64,000 nt of DNA from an uncultured Bacteroidales bacterium. GTDB lineage: Bacteria > Bacteroidota > Bacteroidia > Bacteroidales > Paludibacteraceae. Within the stretch, counting starts at the first letter, position 1. Every line of letters starts with the position of its first letter. The notes below the pieces were generated by a model. The model saw only the letters and a list, made by a program, of their open reading frames with translations, made no database searches and was not told the origin of the DNA. Of this stretch, positions 39,644-49,774 are shown piece by piece. The translations under genes were made by a program, and so were the position numbers. Where the stretch lies: positions 1 to 64,000 of the forward strand of contig CAMOJA010000002.1 in NCBI GenBank assembly GCA_946616535.1, written 5' to 3'.

Positions 39644-40609
39644 ATGAAAGCAAACAAAATTTTTGCTGTAGCGCTGGCAGCGCTGACGTTGGTAAGTTTC
39701 AATGCTTGCAAACAAAACCAACCGGACGATCCTAAAGAGGATCCGTTAGTATTGAACCCGACTTCTTTGCAGTTGGATGTAGATGGTGAGGCAACTATCA
39801 CCGCTACTGTTGAAGCTACATGGTCATCGAGCGATGCTACTGTGGCAACGGTTACTCCGGGTAACGACGGCGGCAAGACTGCTCTTGTTAAAGGTCTGAA
39901 AGAAGGTAGCGCAGTTATTACGGCATCCACAAAAGGTGGTCAAACCAAGACCTGCGTTGTTGCTGTTAAGAAACAAGGTGGTGGTGGCGGTGCCCAACTG
40001 AAGGGTAGCCAAGTATGGCCGATCATCCTGGATGGTACCACCTCAGAGGCTAATGCATCGAAGATTGTAGCTGATTTCCGTCCGAATGATGTAGACCAAT
40101 TCCTCTATTTCTGGGATCAAGGTGGTGTTACAACGTATAACGCAGGTACCGCTTCCGGTCTGAATTTCTATGGCAATGGTGACGGTTACACTGCTATGGT
40201 CGTAGGTAATCTGGGATGGGCTGGTTCCGGCTTCTGTCTGACAGCTTCCGGTAACGGATGGGAAGCTGCTAAGGCTCTCAAAGAGGCTATCGTAGCTAAT
40301 CCGGACCAGTATTTCCTGCATATGGCAATGAAATCGACCGACAACTACAGCCACTGCTTCTACTTCATGGGTAGCGAGGCTACCAAGTTCGGTATTGGTG
40401 CTATTGCTGTGTATGATGCTCCTGCGGCTACTCTTCAAAACTTCACCCGTGATGGTTCGTGGGCAGAGTTTGATATCCCGATGTCGGCTTATGCAAGCGC
40501 ACTGGCTAACCAGGCTGTTGCAGCAGGCGTAAACGTATTCTGTATGTTGACTGAAGGTGTTGAAGGTGCGCAACTCAACATTGACGCTGTTTATTTCTAT
40601 AAGAAATAA
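39644..40609 (+). CDS. SusE/F-position lipoprotein with Ig-like (BIG2) domain
   Basis: 321 residues. Lipobox F-N-A-C near residue 22. A BIG2 domain about 35-110 (L-N-P-T-S-L-Q-L-D-V-D-G-E-A-T-I, S-S-S-D-A-T-V-A-T-V, G-S-A-V-I-T-A), a glycine linker, then a C-terminal beta-sandwich of about 200 residues with many aromatics and I-D-A-V-Y-F-Y-K-K at the end. Position directly after susD and the domain plan suggest an outer-surface glucan-binding protein. Confidence 0.85.
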   Translation: MKANKIFAVALAALTLVSFNACKQNQPDDPKEDPLVLNPTSLQLDVDGEATITATVEATWSSSDATVATVTPGNDGGKTALVKGLKEGSAVITASTKGGQTKTCVVAVKKQGGGGGAQLKGSQVWPIILDGTTSEANASKIVADFRPNDVDQFLYFWDQGGVTTYNAGTASGLNFYGNGDGYTAMVVGNLGWAGSGFCLTASGNGWEAAKALKEAIVANPDQYFLHMAMKSTDNYSHCFYFMGSEATKFGIGAIAVYDAPAATLQNFTRDGSWAEFDIPMSAYASALANQAVAAGVNVFCMLTEGVEGAQLNIDAVYFYKK

Positions 40610-40631
40610 GTAGAACGTCGAAAGACAATAG

Positions 40632-40657
40632 CTATGGGGGATTGGGTTCCCCCATAG
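40632..40657 (+). terminator. 10-bp hairpin with TTGGGT loop after the SusE-like gene
   Basis: CTATGGGGGA, loop TTGGGT, TCCCCCATAG, then TTTCTAATC. Likely a partial terminator separating transport and enzyme genes. Same hexaloop as 34504-34531. Confidence 0.7.
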
Positions 40658-40679
40658 TTTCTAATCAAAATTTATCATT

Positions 40680-41951
40680 ATGCGAATCTACCAACTCTTT
40701 TTGATTGCTGCGGCGGTTCTTTTCGCTTCCTGCGAGAAACCGGAACCCGCCACCACTTTGAATCTCTCACCCGTTTCGCTTTCTATGAAAGTAGGCGACA
40801 TGGCTACTATCGAAACATCGGGTACGGCTACCAATATCGTTTGGAATTCGTCCAATGAAGATGTGGCTACGGTGTATTACGGAGTAGTGACGGCCAAGGC
40901 TATTGGTACCACTACGATCACGGCTACGTCCGGAAAGGTATCGGCTGAGTGCATCGTGTTTGTTACTGGAACAGATGGCGCTACCCTGCGTATCACACCT
41001 CCAACCGTCAGTTTGCGCCCCGGTGATACGTTCCAATTCTCGTACGGTAATACCTACAACTTGGATCTGACTTGGAGCAGTAGTGATGCTTCAATTGCCA
41101 GCGTGTCTCAGGACGGACTGGTAACAGCCATTGCATCAGGAAATGCGACCATCACCTTATCCACCGCCCTCGAGTCGGTGACCGCTTTGGTGGCCGTAGC
41201 GCATAGTTGGGGCGAATATACGATGGTTTGGTCCGACGAGTTCAACGGCGTAGCGCTGGACGAGAGTACGTGGAATTATAACACCGGCGGCAACGGATGG
41301 GGCAACAACGAGAAGCAGTATTATACATCCCGTGAGGAGAATATCCGTGTGAAGAACGGCATGCTGGAGATAGAGGCGCGCAAAGAGCCATACCAGAATA
41401 ACGAATATACTTCCGCGCGTATTCATTCGAAAGGCAAGAAAGAGTTTAAATATGGTAAGATTGAAGCGCGTATCAAGTTCCCAGGCGGTAAAGGTACTTG
41501 GCCTGCTTTCTGGATGTTAGGCGCAACAGGTAACTGGCCTAACTGCGGCGAGATAGATATCATCGAACATATCGGTTCGCAACCTACGCGTGCTTCGTTT
41601 GCCGTACATACGGCGGCTAAGAACGGATCGAAAGGCAATAACTGGTCCAGTCTTAAATACTTCGATTATTCCCTGGCCGATGATTTCCATATTTATGCTG
41701 TTGAATGGGCGCAGGAAGAGAAAGACGGAAAGGACGTCATTCGTTTCATGGTGGACGGTGTTCAGTATGCTGAGTTATGGGAAACAGTGATTGACGATAA
41801 CAATACATGGCCGTTTAACAAGCCTGAATATATCATCCTCAACCTCGCCATTGGAGGAAATATGGGCGGACAGGTGGACGACGCTATCTTTGATCAGCAG
41901 CGTATCATGTACGTTGATTGGGTAAGAGTTTGGCAGAGAGGGGAGAAATAA
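40680..41951 (+). CDS. GH16 endo-beta-1,3-glucanase lipoprotein with two Ig-like domains
   Basis: 423 residues. Lipobox F-A-S-C near residue 19. Two BIG2-type domains to about 175, then a GH16 laminarinase domain with the catalytic G-E-I-D-I-I-E-H near 285 (nucleophile, assisting acid and acid/base) and W-P-A-F-W-M-L-G just before. Cuts internal beta-1,3 (and possibly mixed 1,3/1,4) glucan at the cell surface. First of three GH16 proteins in the locus. Confidence 0.95.
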   Translation: MRIYQLFLIAAAVLFASCEKPEPATTLNLSPVSLSMKVGDMATIETSGTATNIVWNSSNEDVATVYYGVVTAKAIGTTTITATSGKVSAECIVFVTGTDGATLRITPPTVSLRPGDTFQFSYGNTYNLDLTWSSSDASIASVSQDGLVTAIASGNATITLSTALESVTALVAVAHSWGEYTMVWSDEFNGVALDESTWNYNTGGNGWGNNEKQYYTSREENIRVKNGMLEIEARKEPYQNNEYTSARIHSKGKKEFKYGKIEARIKFPGGKGTWPAFWMLGATGNWPNCGEIDIIEHIGSQPTRASFAVHTAAKNGSKGNNWSSLKYFDYSLADDFHIYAVEWAQEEKDGKDVIRFMVDGVQYAELWETVIDDNNTWPFNKPEYIILNLAIGGNMGGQVDDAIFDQQRIMYVDWVRVWQRGEK

Positions 41952-41985
41952 AAGGTGAAAAAGTGAAAGTTGAAAGATGAAAGGA
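41950..41985. repeat. GTGAAAGTTGAAAG-type repeat at a gene junction
   Basis: Degenerate 7-9 bp units (GGTGAAAAA, GTGAAAGTT, GAAAGATGAAAGG) spanning the GH16/GH128 gap and the start codon. Confidence 0.5.
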
Positions 41986-43257
41986 AATATTTTAGCGTTC
42001 GTAGTTTGTGGTATTCTATTGACCGGATGTCAGTCGAATACACCGGATGACCCGAAGGGGGGAGTAGAGGCGATGCCTAAATCCGCTAAACGCGGTGTGG
42101 CGTTTTCGTTTACGCAGATAACCGATCTGCCGCTATTATCCCCTTATATCAGTTGGGATTACAACTGGGGCAACACACCTACGAACGATGCGGCGTTATG
42201 GTTTGACTCCAACGTGATGGATTATTGTCCGATGTGCTGGAACGGCAATTATAATTCGGATGCTATCCGTGCGTTTGTGGCGGCACATCCGAATACCAAG
42301 TACCTGTTGGGATTCAATGAACCGAACTTAACGGACCAGGCGAATATGACGCCGGCTCAGGCTGCGGCTATCTGGTCGCCTGTGGTGGCATTGGCGAAGG
42401 AACTGAATCTGAAATTGGTTTCTCCGGCGATGAACTACGGTACACTTCCCGGTTATAATGATCCGATTAAATGGCTTGATGAGTTTTTTGCGCAGCCGAA
42501 TGTGTCTATCGATGATATCTATGCAATCTCGATTCATTGCTATATGTCCTCGGTTTCGGCATTGCAAGGATTTGTTGAGCGGTTCGAGAAGTACAACAAA
42601 CCTATTTGGTTGACGGAGTTTTGTGCCTGGGACCCGGTGCCGGGAAGTGTGAACACCCAGATGGATTATATGTGTGGCGCGCTTCATTATTTGGAGACTC
42701 GTCCCTCTGTTGAACGCTATGCGTGGTTTATCCCCCGCACCGGTGGCAAGGTGGATTCCCCGCCTTATATGCAACTGCTGACGCATGATTATCCGGCTGA
42801 TTTGACCGACTTGGGTAAAATGTACTGCTATTTCTCGCCGATGGATAAGGATGTATGGCTTCGTACTGATCGTCCTATCTTAGCCAACGAGTATGTAGCC
42901 GTTTCTAATAACGCCATGCCTTTGCGTCCTTCCACTGATGCTCAAGTGCAATTGGAGGCCGGACGTGAAGGACTGATGATCACTAATTTCTCTGCTAGTC
43001 AACAGATAGATTATCAATTATACCTGTCTCAGGATAGTAAATCCATCACTCTACGTTATTGCGGTTATAGCAACTCGATTTGCGAGGTGCTTGTGGACGG
43101 AACCTCTCAAGGCTTTGTGGATATGCCTCGTAACGGGAGCAGCACCGATTGGGTTGAGGCGAAAACTCCCCTTACCGTGAAAGCAGGAAAACATACCGTG
43201 ACGCTGAAACTCTTTAGCGGCAGTTGTTATCTTAGTGGTTTGAAAATTGAAAGGTGA
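41977..43257 (+). CDS. GH128-like beta-1,3-glucanase lipoprotein
   Basis: 426 residues. Lipobox L-T-G-C near residue 18. The barrel has L-G-F-N-E-P-N near 111 and I-W-L-T-E-F-C-A-W near 208, the acid/base and nucleophile glutamates of the GH128 (Asl1-like) family, plus S-P-A-M-N-Y and S-I-H-C-Y strands. About 100 C-terminal residues form a CBM6-like beta-sandwich. GH128 enzymes cut beta-1,3-glucan such as curdlan or fungal glucan. Confidence 0.88.
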   Translation: MKGNILAFVVCGILLTGCQSNTPDDPKGGVEAMPKSAKRGVAFSFTQITDLPLLSPYISWDYNWGNTPTNDAALWFDSNVMDYCPMCWNGNYNSDAIRAFVAAHPNTKYLLGFNEPNLTDQANMTPAQAAAIWSPVVALAKELNLKLVSPAMNYGTLPGYNDPIKWLDEFFAQPNVSIDDIYAISIHCYMSSVSALQGFVERFEKYNKPIWLTEFCAWDPVPGSVNTQMDYMCGALHYLETRPSVERYAWFIPRTGGKVDSPPYMQLLTHDYPADLTDLGKMYCYFSPMDKDVWLRTDRPILANEYVAVSNNAMPLRPSTDAQVQLEAGREGLMITNFSASQQIDYQLYLSQDSKSITLRYCGYSNSICEVLVDGTSQGFVDMPRNGSSTDWVEAKTPLTVKAGKHTVTLKLFSGSCYLSGLKIER

Positions 43258-43259
43258 AA

Positions 43260-44294
43260 ATGGTGAAAAAGATAATATGTATAGTATGGCTTGTGCTGGC
43301 AGCTATAGCGGTTCGGTCTCAAGAGTATCAACTTGTCTGGAACGAGGACTTTACGGACGGCAGTCTGGACCGCACGGTTTGGAATATAGAGGTGAACAAC
43401 GACGGCGGTGGCAATAACGAGTTGCAGTACTATTGCGAGAAGGCTGTGACGGTAGGAGCAGAACCGACAACGGGTAAACAATGTCTGATTCTGACGGCTA
43501 CGAAAGAGAGTTATCTGGGCAAGGATTGCACGTCCGGTCGTGTGAACAGCAAAGGAAGGATGTATTATACCTTCGGTTGTATCGATGCGCGTATTAAGTT
43601 CCCGCAGACGGCGAACGGTCTTTGGCCGGCTTTCTGGCAGATGGGCAATAACTTCGATGAGGTAGGCTGGCCGAGATGCGGCGAGACAGATCTGATCGAG
43701 TTGGGCCATCAGAATGCGTTTAGTACCGGTACGCAGGATCGCTATTTCAATGGTGCGATGCACGTGGGTTCTGCTTGGAATACGGTTTCGAGTGAAGCAA
43801 ACTCCGTCACATGGGATTACTCGGTGGAGGATACCTTCCATATCGTGACGATGATTTGGACGCCGACTTCGATCGATATGTATATGGATAAGGATGCGTA
43901 TCCGAATAAAGCTGCCTATTTCCATGCGGACTTGGAACCCAATGACGACCCGAATTATAACCGTCAATTGGTATTCGGCAAACCGAATTTCGTGATCGCC
44001 AACTTGGCGGTAGGCGGTCAGTTCCCGGGTATCTATAATGTGAACAATATCACGGCCTTGGCTAACGGCCCGCGCAAGATGTATATCGATTGGATTCGTA
44101 TCTACCAGCGCGGTGATGCGAACGAGAGTTTCGTTTGCCCGTCTGCTTCGGATCCGATTGAGCCGGAAGGAACGGAGAACAACCTCTCCACAACCCTCCC
44201 CTCAAGGGAGGGAGAGAAGGTGCTTCGCAACGGGCAACTCTTAATCCGCAGAGGAGAACATATTTATACAATAACCGGACAAATCGTAGAATAA
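43260..44294 (+). CDS. GH16 beta-1,3-glucanase, secreted
   Basis: 344 residues from ATG 43260; a GTG at 43254 in the same frame is an alternative. Signal peptidase I type signal, no lipobox. Catalytic G-E-T-D-L-I-E-L near 145 and W-P-A-F-W-Q-M-G before it. Ends in the tail V-L-R-N-G-Q-L-L-I-R-R-G-E-H-I-Y-T-I-T-G shared with other non-lipidated proteins of the locus. An in-frame hairpin repeat (44194-44212) lies just before the tail. Its stop overlaps the next start (TAATG). Confidence 0.93.
   Translation: MVKKIICIVWLVLAAIAVRSQEYQLVWNEDFTDGSLDRTVWNIEVNNDGGGNNELQYYCEKAVTVGAEPTTGKQCLILTATKESYLGKDCTSGRVNSKGRMYYTFGCIDARIKFPQTANGLWPAFWQMGNNFDEVGWPRCGETDLIELGHQNAFSTGTQDRYFNGAMHVGSAWNTVSSEANSVTWDYSVEDTFHIVTMIWTPTSIDMYMDKDAYPNKAAYFHADLEPNDDPNYNRQLVFGKPNFVIANLAVGGQFPGIYNVNNITALANGPRKMYIDWIRIYQRGDANESFVCPSASDPIEPEGTENNLSTTLPSREGEKVLRNGQLLIRRGEHIYTITGQIVE
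44194..44212. repeat. In-frame palindrome CCCTCCC/GGGAGGG
   Basis: 7-bp perfect arms around CTCAA, encoding T-L-P-S-R-E-G between the catalytic domain and the C-terminal tail. Confidence 0.75.
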
Positions 44295-45274
44295 TGCGTC
44301 GATTATCAATTATCAATTATCAATTATCAATTATTGCCATCTGCTTTTTGCTTACATCGTGTGCAAAAAACGAATGGCAGTTGGTTTGGAACGATGAGTT
44401 TGACGGCGAGAGCCTGAACGAAGCGTATTGGAACGTAGAGGACAATGCGCGCGGCGGAGGTAATGCCGAGTTGCAATACTATGCGCCGAAGAACGTGACG
44501 ATTGAACGTCATCCGGAGACGGGCGAGAGTTGCCTTGTGCTTAATGCGCAACGCGAGGAATATGGCAATCGGCCTTGTACTTCGGCACGTCTCAATACGC
44601 AGGACAAGGTGACCGTGGAGTACGGTAAGGTGGAAGCCCGTATAGCATTTCCGTACACGGCAGACGGTCTTTGGCCGGCGTTTTGGATGTTAGGAAATAA
44701 CCTTGCGACCAACTTAGGCGATAACGACGACGTGGATAAAAGGTTGGCGGAATTGGCAAAAGAGGGTAGAGTCGTTTGGCCGAAATGCGGTGAGATTGAC
44801 ATCTGCGAGATGGGGCATCATACCGGTATTGAACTCGGTATTCAGGATCGTTATTTCAACGGTGCGTGCCATTGGGGTGAATCGTTTAATAATGGGGCAT
44901 ATCCCAATTACGGACAGTTCAATACGTCGGAATATCCGGTTCAAGGTGATTTCCATTTGTTTACGTTGATATGGACGGAAGATTCGATTGCGATGTATTT
45001 GGATCGGGATCAGTATCCGGATGTAGCGCCGTATTTCCAGTTATCGCTGCGCGGCAAAGAGGTCAATGAACCGGGACATTATTTTAACCACCCGTTTTAT
45101 CTGGTGCTGAACCTGTCGGTTGGCGGTTTCTTCCCGGATATGCCTGCAGGCGAGAAATATCCGAAGGTTATCCCGAGCGATGACCCGTCGTTCCTCAAGG
45201 TGACTGCTCTGCCGGAAGACGGCACTCCTGTTAAAATGTACGTGGATTATATTCGCGTTTATAAAAAACGTTAA
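44294..45274 (+). CDS. GH16 beta-1,3-glucanase lipoprotein
   Basis: 326 residues. Lipobox L-T-S-C with C23. Catalytic G-E-I-D-I-C-E-M near 170 and W-P-A-F-W-M-L-G before it. Closely related in plan to the preceding GH16 but with an inserted loop before the catalytic strand. Its signal peptide begins R-R-L-S-I-I-N-Y-Q-L-S-I-I, which is encoded by a 7-bp tandem repeat (44302-44335). Confidence 0.94.
   Translation: MRRLSIINYQLSIIAICFLLTSCAKNEWQLVWNDEFDGESLNEAYWNVEDNARGGGNAELQYYAPKNVTIERHPETGESCLVLNAQREEYGNRPCTSARLNTQDKVTVEYGKVEARIAFPYTADGLWPAFWMLGNNLATNLGDNDDVDKRLAELAKEGRVVWPKCGEIDICEMGHHTGIELGIQDRYFNGACHWGESFNNGAYPNYGQFNTSEYPVQGDFHLFTLIWTEDSIAMYLDRDQYPDVAPYFQLSLRGKEVNEPGHYFNHPFYLVLNLSVGGFFPDMPAGEKYPKVIPSDDPSFLKVTALPEDGTPVKMYVDYIRVYKKR
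44302..44335. repeat. 7-bp tandem repeat (CAATTAT) inside the GH16 signal peptide
   Basis: About 4.7 copies of ATTATCA, in frame, residues 4-14 of the lipoprotein precursor. Confidence 0.9.
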
Positions 45275-45280
45275 ATAGTT

Positions 45281-46769
<1,489 letters not shown>

Positions 46770-46774
46770 ATAAT

Positions 46775-49774
46775 ATGGTAAAGGGACAATTTATAACGAT
46801 CAATGGAGAGCGATTCTATGAGATCGCCAATTACGACGAGATGCAGCCCTTCTTCATCTCGCTGGCTTCAGACACCGATTTATGGATGTATCTGTCTTCG
46901 ACTGGTGGATTAACGGCAGGTCGACGTTCACCGGAGGAAGCGCTTTTCCCTTATTACACGGATGATAAGATAACCGAGAGTTATGAGTTTACCGGCCCGA
47001 AGACGGAGATTAAGGTGAAGGGAGAACCGTTTCTGGTGAACGGAGACTTACTTTGGAAGCCCTTCTCCTCGCAGCAACAGGATGTGTTCGTGTTATCCCG
47101 TAAGATTGCGAAATCAACGGTGGGCAACCAGATTGTGTTCTGCGAAGAGAATCATACACTCAAACTGCGTTTCTCCTATATTTGGGCACCTGCAGGCAAA
47201 CATGGTTGGGTACGTCGTGCAACGCTGGAGAACTTAGGCAACCGAGCTACGGAAGTATCAATTGACGATCGTCTGCAGAATGTGCTGCCGGCGGGCGTAG
47301 AGCGCAAGACGCAGAATGAGTTCTCCACGTTGGTTGACGGATATAAGAAGACCGAACTGGTGTCCGGCACTTCGTTGGCGCTTTTCCGCATGGAGGCCAT
47401 CTTGGTGGATCGTGCTGAACCCTCCGAATCCCTCACATGCAATACGGTGTATTGTTTAGGATTACCTAATGCTACGTATGACAAAACTCAGTCCAAGGGT
47501 GTACGCGGAGCGTTTGTAGCGGAGACTTCTCTTTGTCTTCCGGCTCATAGTTCGCAGACTTGGTATAATGTGTTGGATGTCAGCAAAGATGCGGTAGCTG
47601 TGCATGAGTTAATGCATTTTATTGCGCAACCGGATGCGATAGAGGTGATTGAGGCGGCGATGAGAGAGTCGACTGAGACGCTGAAACGTATAGTAGCACG
47701 GAACGATGGTGTACAACAAACGGGTGACGAAGCGAACGATGCGCGGCATTTTGCGAATGTGCTGTTCAATACCATGCGCGGTGGGTATTATTTGACGTAC
47801 CCACCGAAAAAAGGCGAAGGTGAGGAGGATTTGCCGCTCACTTTCGGACGTCGGCATGGCGACCCTTCTCGTCCCTGGAACCTGTTTAGTATCCGTGTGC
47901 AGGACGAAAAGGGTAATCCGGTGGTGGCCTATCAAGGGAACTGGCGTGATATATTCCAGAACTGGGAAGCTTTATCGCTATCCTATCCGCTGTATATCAA
48001 TCATATCATCGCAAAATTCCTGAACTCCTCTACGGCGGACGGTTATAACCCTTATCGTATCTCTAATGAGGGAATAGACTATGAGGTGATCGAACCCGAA
48101 AATCCGTGGTCGAACATCGGTTACTGGGGCGACCATCAGATTATCTATCTTTTGAAACTGCTTGAAATCAGTTATAACCATCGTCCGCAGGAGTTGCAGG
48201 CTTTACTGAACGAGCGCAAGTATTCATTTGCGAATGTACCGTATCGGTTGAAGTCATATGCCGCGATTGTGGCTGACCCTAAGAATAGCATTTGGTTTGA
48301 CGACGAGGAGCATAAACGTATTCAGTCACTCCTCCCAACGCGCGGAGCGGAGGCAAAGATGCTGCTGGATGATAATATGCAAGTTCGTCTCACCACGATG
48401 GCAGACAAGTTGCTCATTACTTTGTTGACGAAATTGTCGAACTTCGTTCCTGAAGCCGGCATTTGGATGAATACCCTGCGTCCGGAATGGAATGATGCGA
48501 ACAATGCGTTAGTGGGTTACGGTGCTTCGATGGTGACCTTGTGTTACATGCGTCGCTACGTAGCATTCCTGCAAAAGTTGATTCAAGAAGACGTGACGAT
48601 AGGTGTTGAGACCTTGACTTTCTTGCGTTCTATCCGCCGTGCTTATCAGAATGCTAACGCCAAACAGTTCCTCGATATCGTCGGTACGGCCGGCGAGACA
48701 TACCGCGAAAAGGTATATGCCGGACTAAGCGGGAAGACCGAAGTACTGGAGAAAGAAGAACTACAGGAGTTCCTGAAAGTCACGTTGCGAAAGATAGATG
48801 AATCCATTCGTGCCAACAAACGTTCTGACGGATTATACGAGGCATATAACCTGATTAAGTTTACGGATCAGGACATCGAGATCAGCCATCTCTATGCGAT
48901 GCTGGAAGGCCAAGTAGCCGTCCTCTCGTCCGGAATCCTCAGCGGAGAAGAGGTCGCCGATTTACTTGATGCGATGCGTAATTCTGATTTGTATCGCGAA
49001 GATCAACGTTCGTATATGCTTTATCCGAACCGCCGTCGCAAGACGTTTTTGGAAATGAATAACCTGCCGGAAGCGGCAAAAGAGTTGCCCGTTGTGCAGA
49101 AATACCTCGGTTCGATTCTGAAGCAGGACTGCGATGGCGGTATTCATTTCGATGCCAAGTATCGTAATGCGAATGAACTGCCGGATGAACTGAAGGATCT
49201 GTATGAGCAGGTGTTTAATCACCATGCTTTCACCGGTCGTAGCGGTACCTTCTATAAGTATGAAGGTCTCGGCTGTATTTACTGGCATATGGTTTCCAAA
49301 CTGCTATTGGCAGTTGGAGAGAATATTCAACGTGAGGCAGATGAGAACCCTTCTCCTCAGGGCAAGGTATTGGGTAGGCTTGTATCTCATTATTTCGCTA
49401 TCCGCGAAGGAATAGGTTCGCATAAGAACCCGGCCGAGTATGGTGCGTTCCCGTTTGACCCGTATTCGCATACGCCTTCGATGGCCGGTGCTCAACAACC
49501 GGGAATGACCGGACAGGTGAAGGAAGATATCATCAGCCGGTGGTTCGAGTTAGGCGTCTCTGTGCGCGACGGACAAATCACGTTCTGTCCGACCATGCTG
49601 AAAGATACGGATTTTGTGAACGGAGAGTTGCGCTTTACGTATTGCGGCACCGAGATTATATATAGTAGAAAGTCGAAAGTAGAAAGTCGAAAGACATTCA
49701 CGCTCACCAAAGAGCAATCCGCACATCTCTTTGCCCGTGACGGCAAGATCAAACAGTTAATTATAGAGTTATGA
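46775..49774 (+). CDS. Cytoplasmic GH161-like beta-1,3-glucan phosphorylase (probable)
   Basis: 999 residues without signal peptide or membrane helix. Large beta-sandwich first half, then an alpha/alpha-barrel-like half with Y-Q-G-N-W-R-D-I-F-Q-N-W-E near residue 391 and N-I-G-Y-W-G-D-H-Q-I-I-Y near 450. These segments and the size suggest the GH94/GH149/GH161 phosphorylase group, GH161 best. Such enzymes use phosphate to release glucose 1-phosphate from beta-1,3-glucan oligomers, saving ATP. Context fits: next to the symporter, in a glucan locus, and cytosolic. Family assignment is by memory of motifs. A repeat near residues 963-974 encodes Y-S-R-K-S-K-V-E-S-R-K. Confidence 0.68.
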   Translation: MVKGQFITINGERFYEIANYDEMQPFFISLASDTDLWMYLSSTGGLTAGRRSPEEALFPYYTDDKITESYEFTGPKTEIKVKGEPFLVNGDLLWKPFSSQQQDVFVLSRKIAKSTVGNQIVFCEENHTLKLRFSYIWAPAGKHGWVRRATLENLGNRATEVSIDDRLQNVLPAGVERKTQNEFSTLVDGYKKTELVSGTSLALFRMEAILVDRAEPSESLTCNTVYCLGLPNATYDKTQSKGVRGAFVAETSLCLPAHSSQTWYNVLDVSKDAVAVHELMHFIAQPDAIEVIEAAMRESTETLKRIVARNDGVQQTGDEANDARHFANVLFNTMRGGYYLTYPPKKGEGEEDLPLTFGRRHGDPSRPWNLFSIRVQDEKGNPVVAYQGNWRDIFQNWEALSLSYPLYINHIIAKFLNSSTADGYNPYRISNEGIDYEVIEPENPWSNIGYWGDHQIIYLLKLLEISYNHRPQELQALLNERKYSFANVPYRLKSYAAIVADPKNSIWFDDEEHKRIQSLLPTRGAEAKMLLDDNMQVRLTTMADKLLITLLTKLSNFVPEAGIWMNTLRPEWNDANNALVGYGASMVTLCYMRRYVAFLQKLIQEDVTIGVETLTFLRSIRRAYQNANAKQFLDIVGTAGETYREKVYAGLSGKTEVLEKEELQEFLKVTLRKIDESIRANKRSDGLYEAYNLIKFTDQDIEISHLYAMLEGQVAVLSSGILSGEEVADLLDAMRNSDLYREDQRSYMLYPNRRRKTFLEMNNLPEAAKELPVVQKYLGSILKQDCDGGIHFDAKYRNANELPDELKDLYEQVFNHHAFTGRSGTFYKYEGLGCIYWHMVSKLLLAVGENIQREADENPSPQGKVLGRLVSHYFAIREGIGSHKNPAEYGAFPFDPYSHTPSMAGAQQPGMTGQVKEDIISRWFELGVSVRDGQITFCPTMLKDTDFVNGELRFTYCGTEIIYSRKSKVESRKTFTLTKEQSAHLFARDGKIKQLIIEL
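49663..49695. repeat. In-frame GTAGAAAGTCGAAA repeat near the phosphorylase C-terminus
   Basis: Two 14-bp units AGTAGAAAGTCGAA; same family as 46706-46769. Confidence 0.85.

Noticed and set aside
46775..49774. Cyclic beta-1,2-glucan synthase
   Set aside because: No membrane helices and no GT84 region, and far too short; only the phosphorylase-like half would resemble it.
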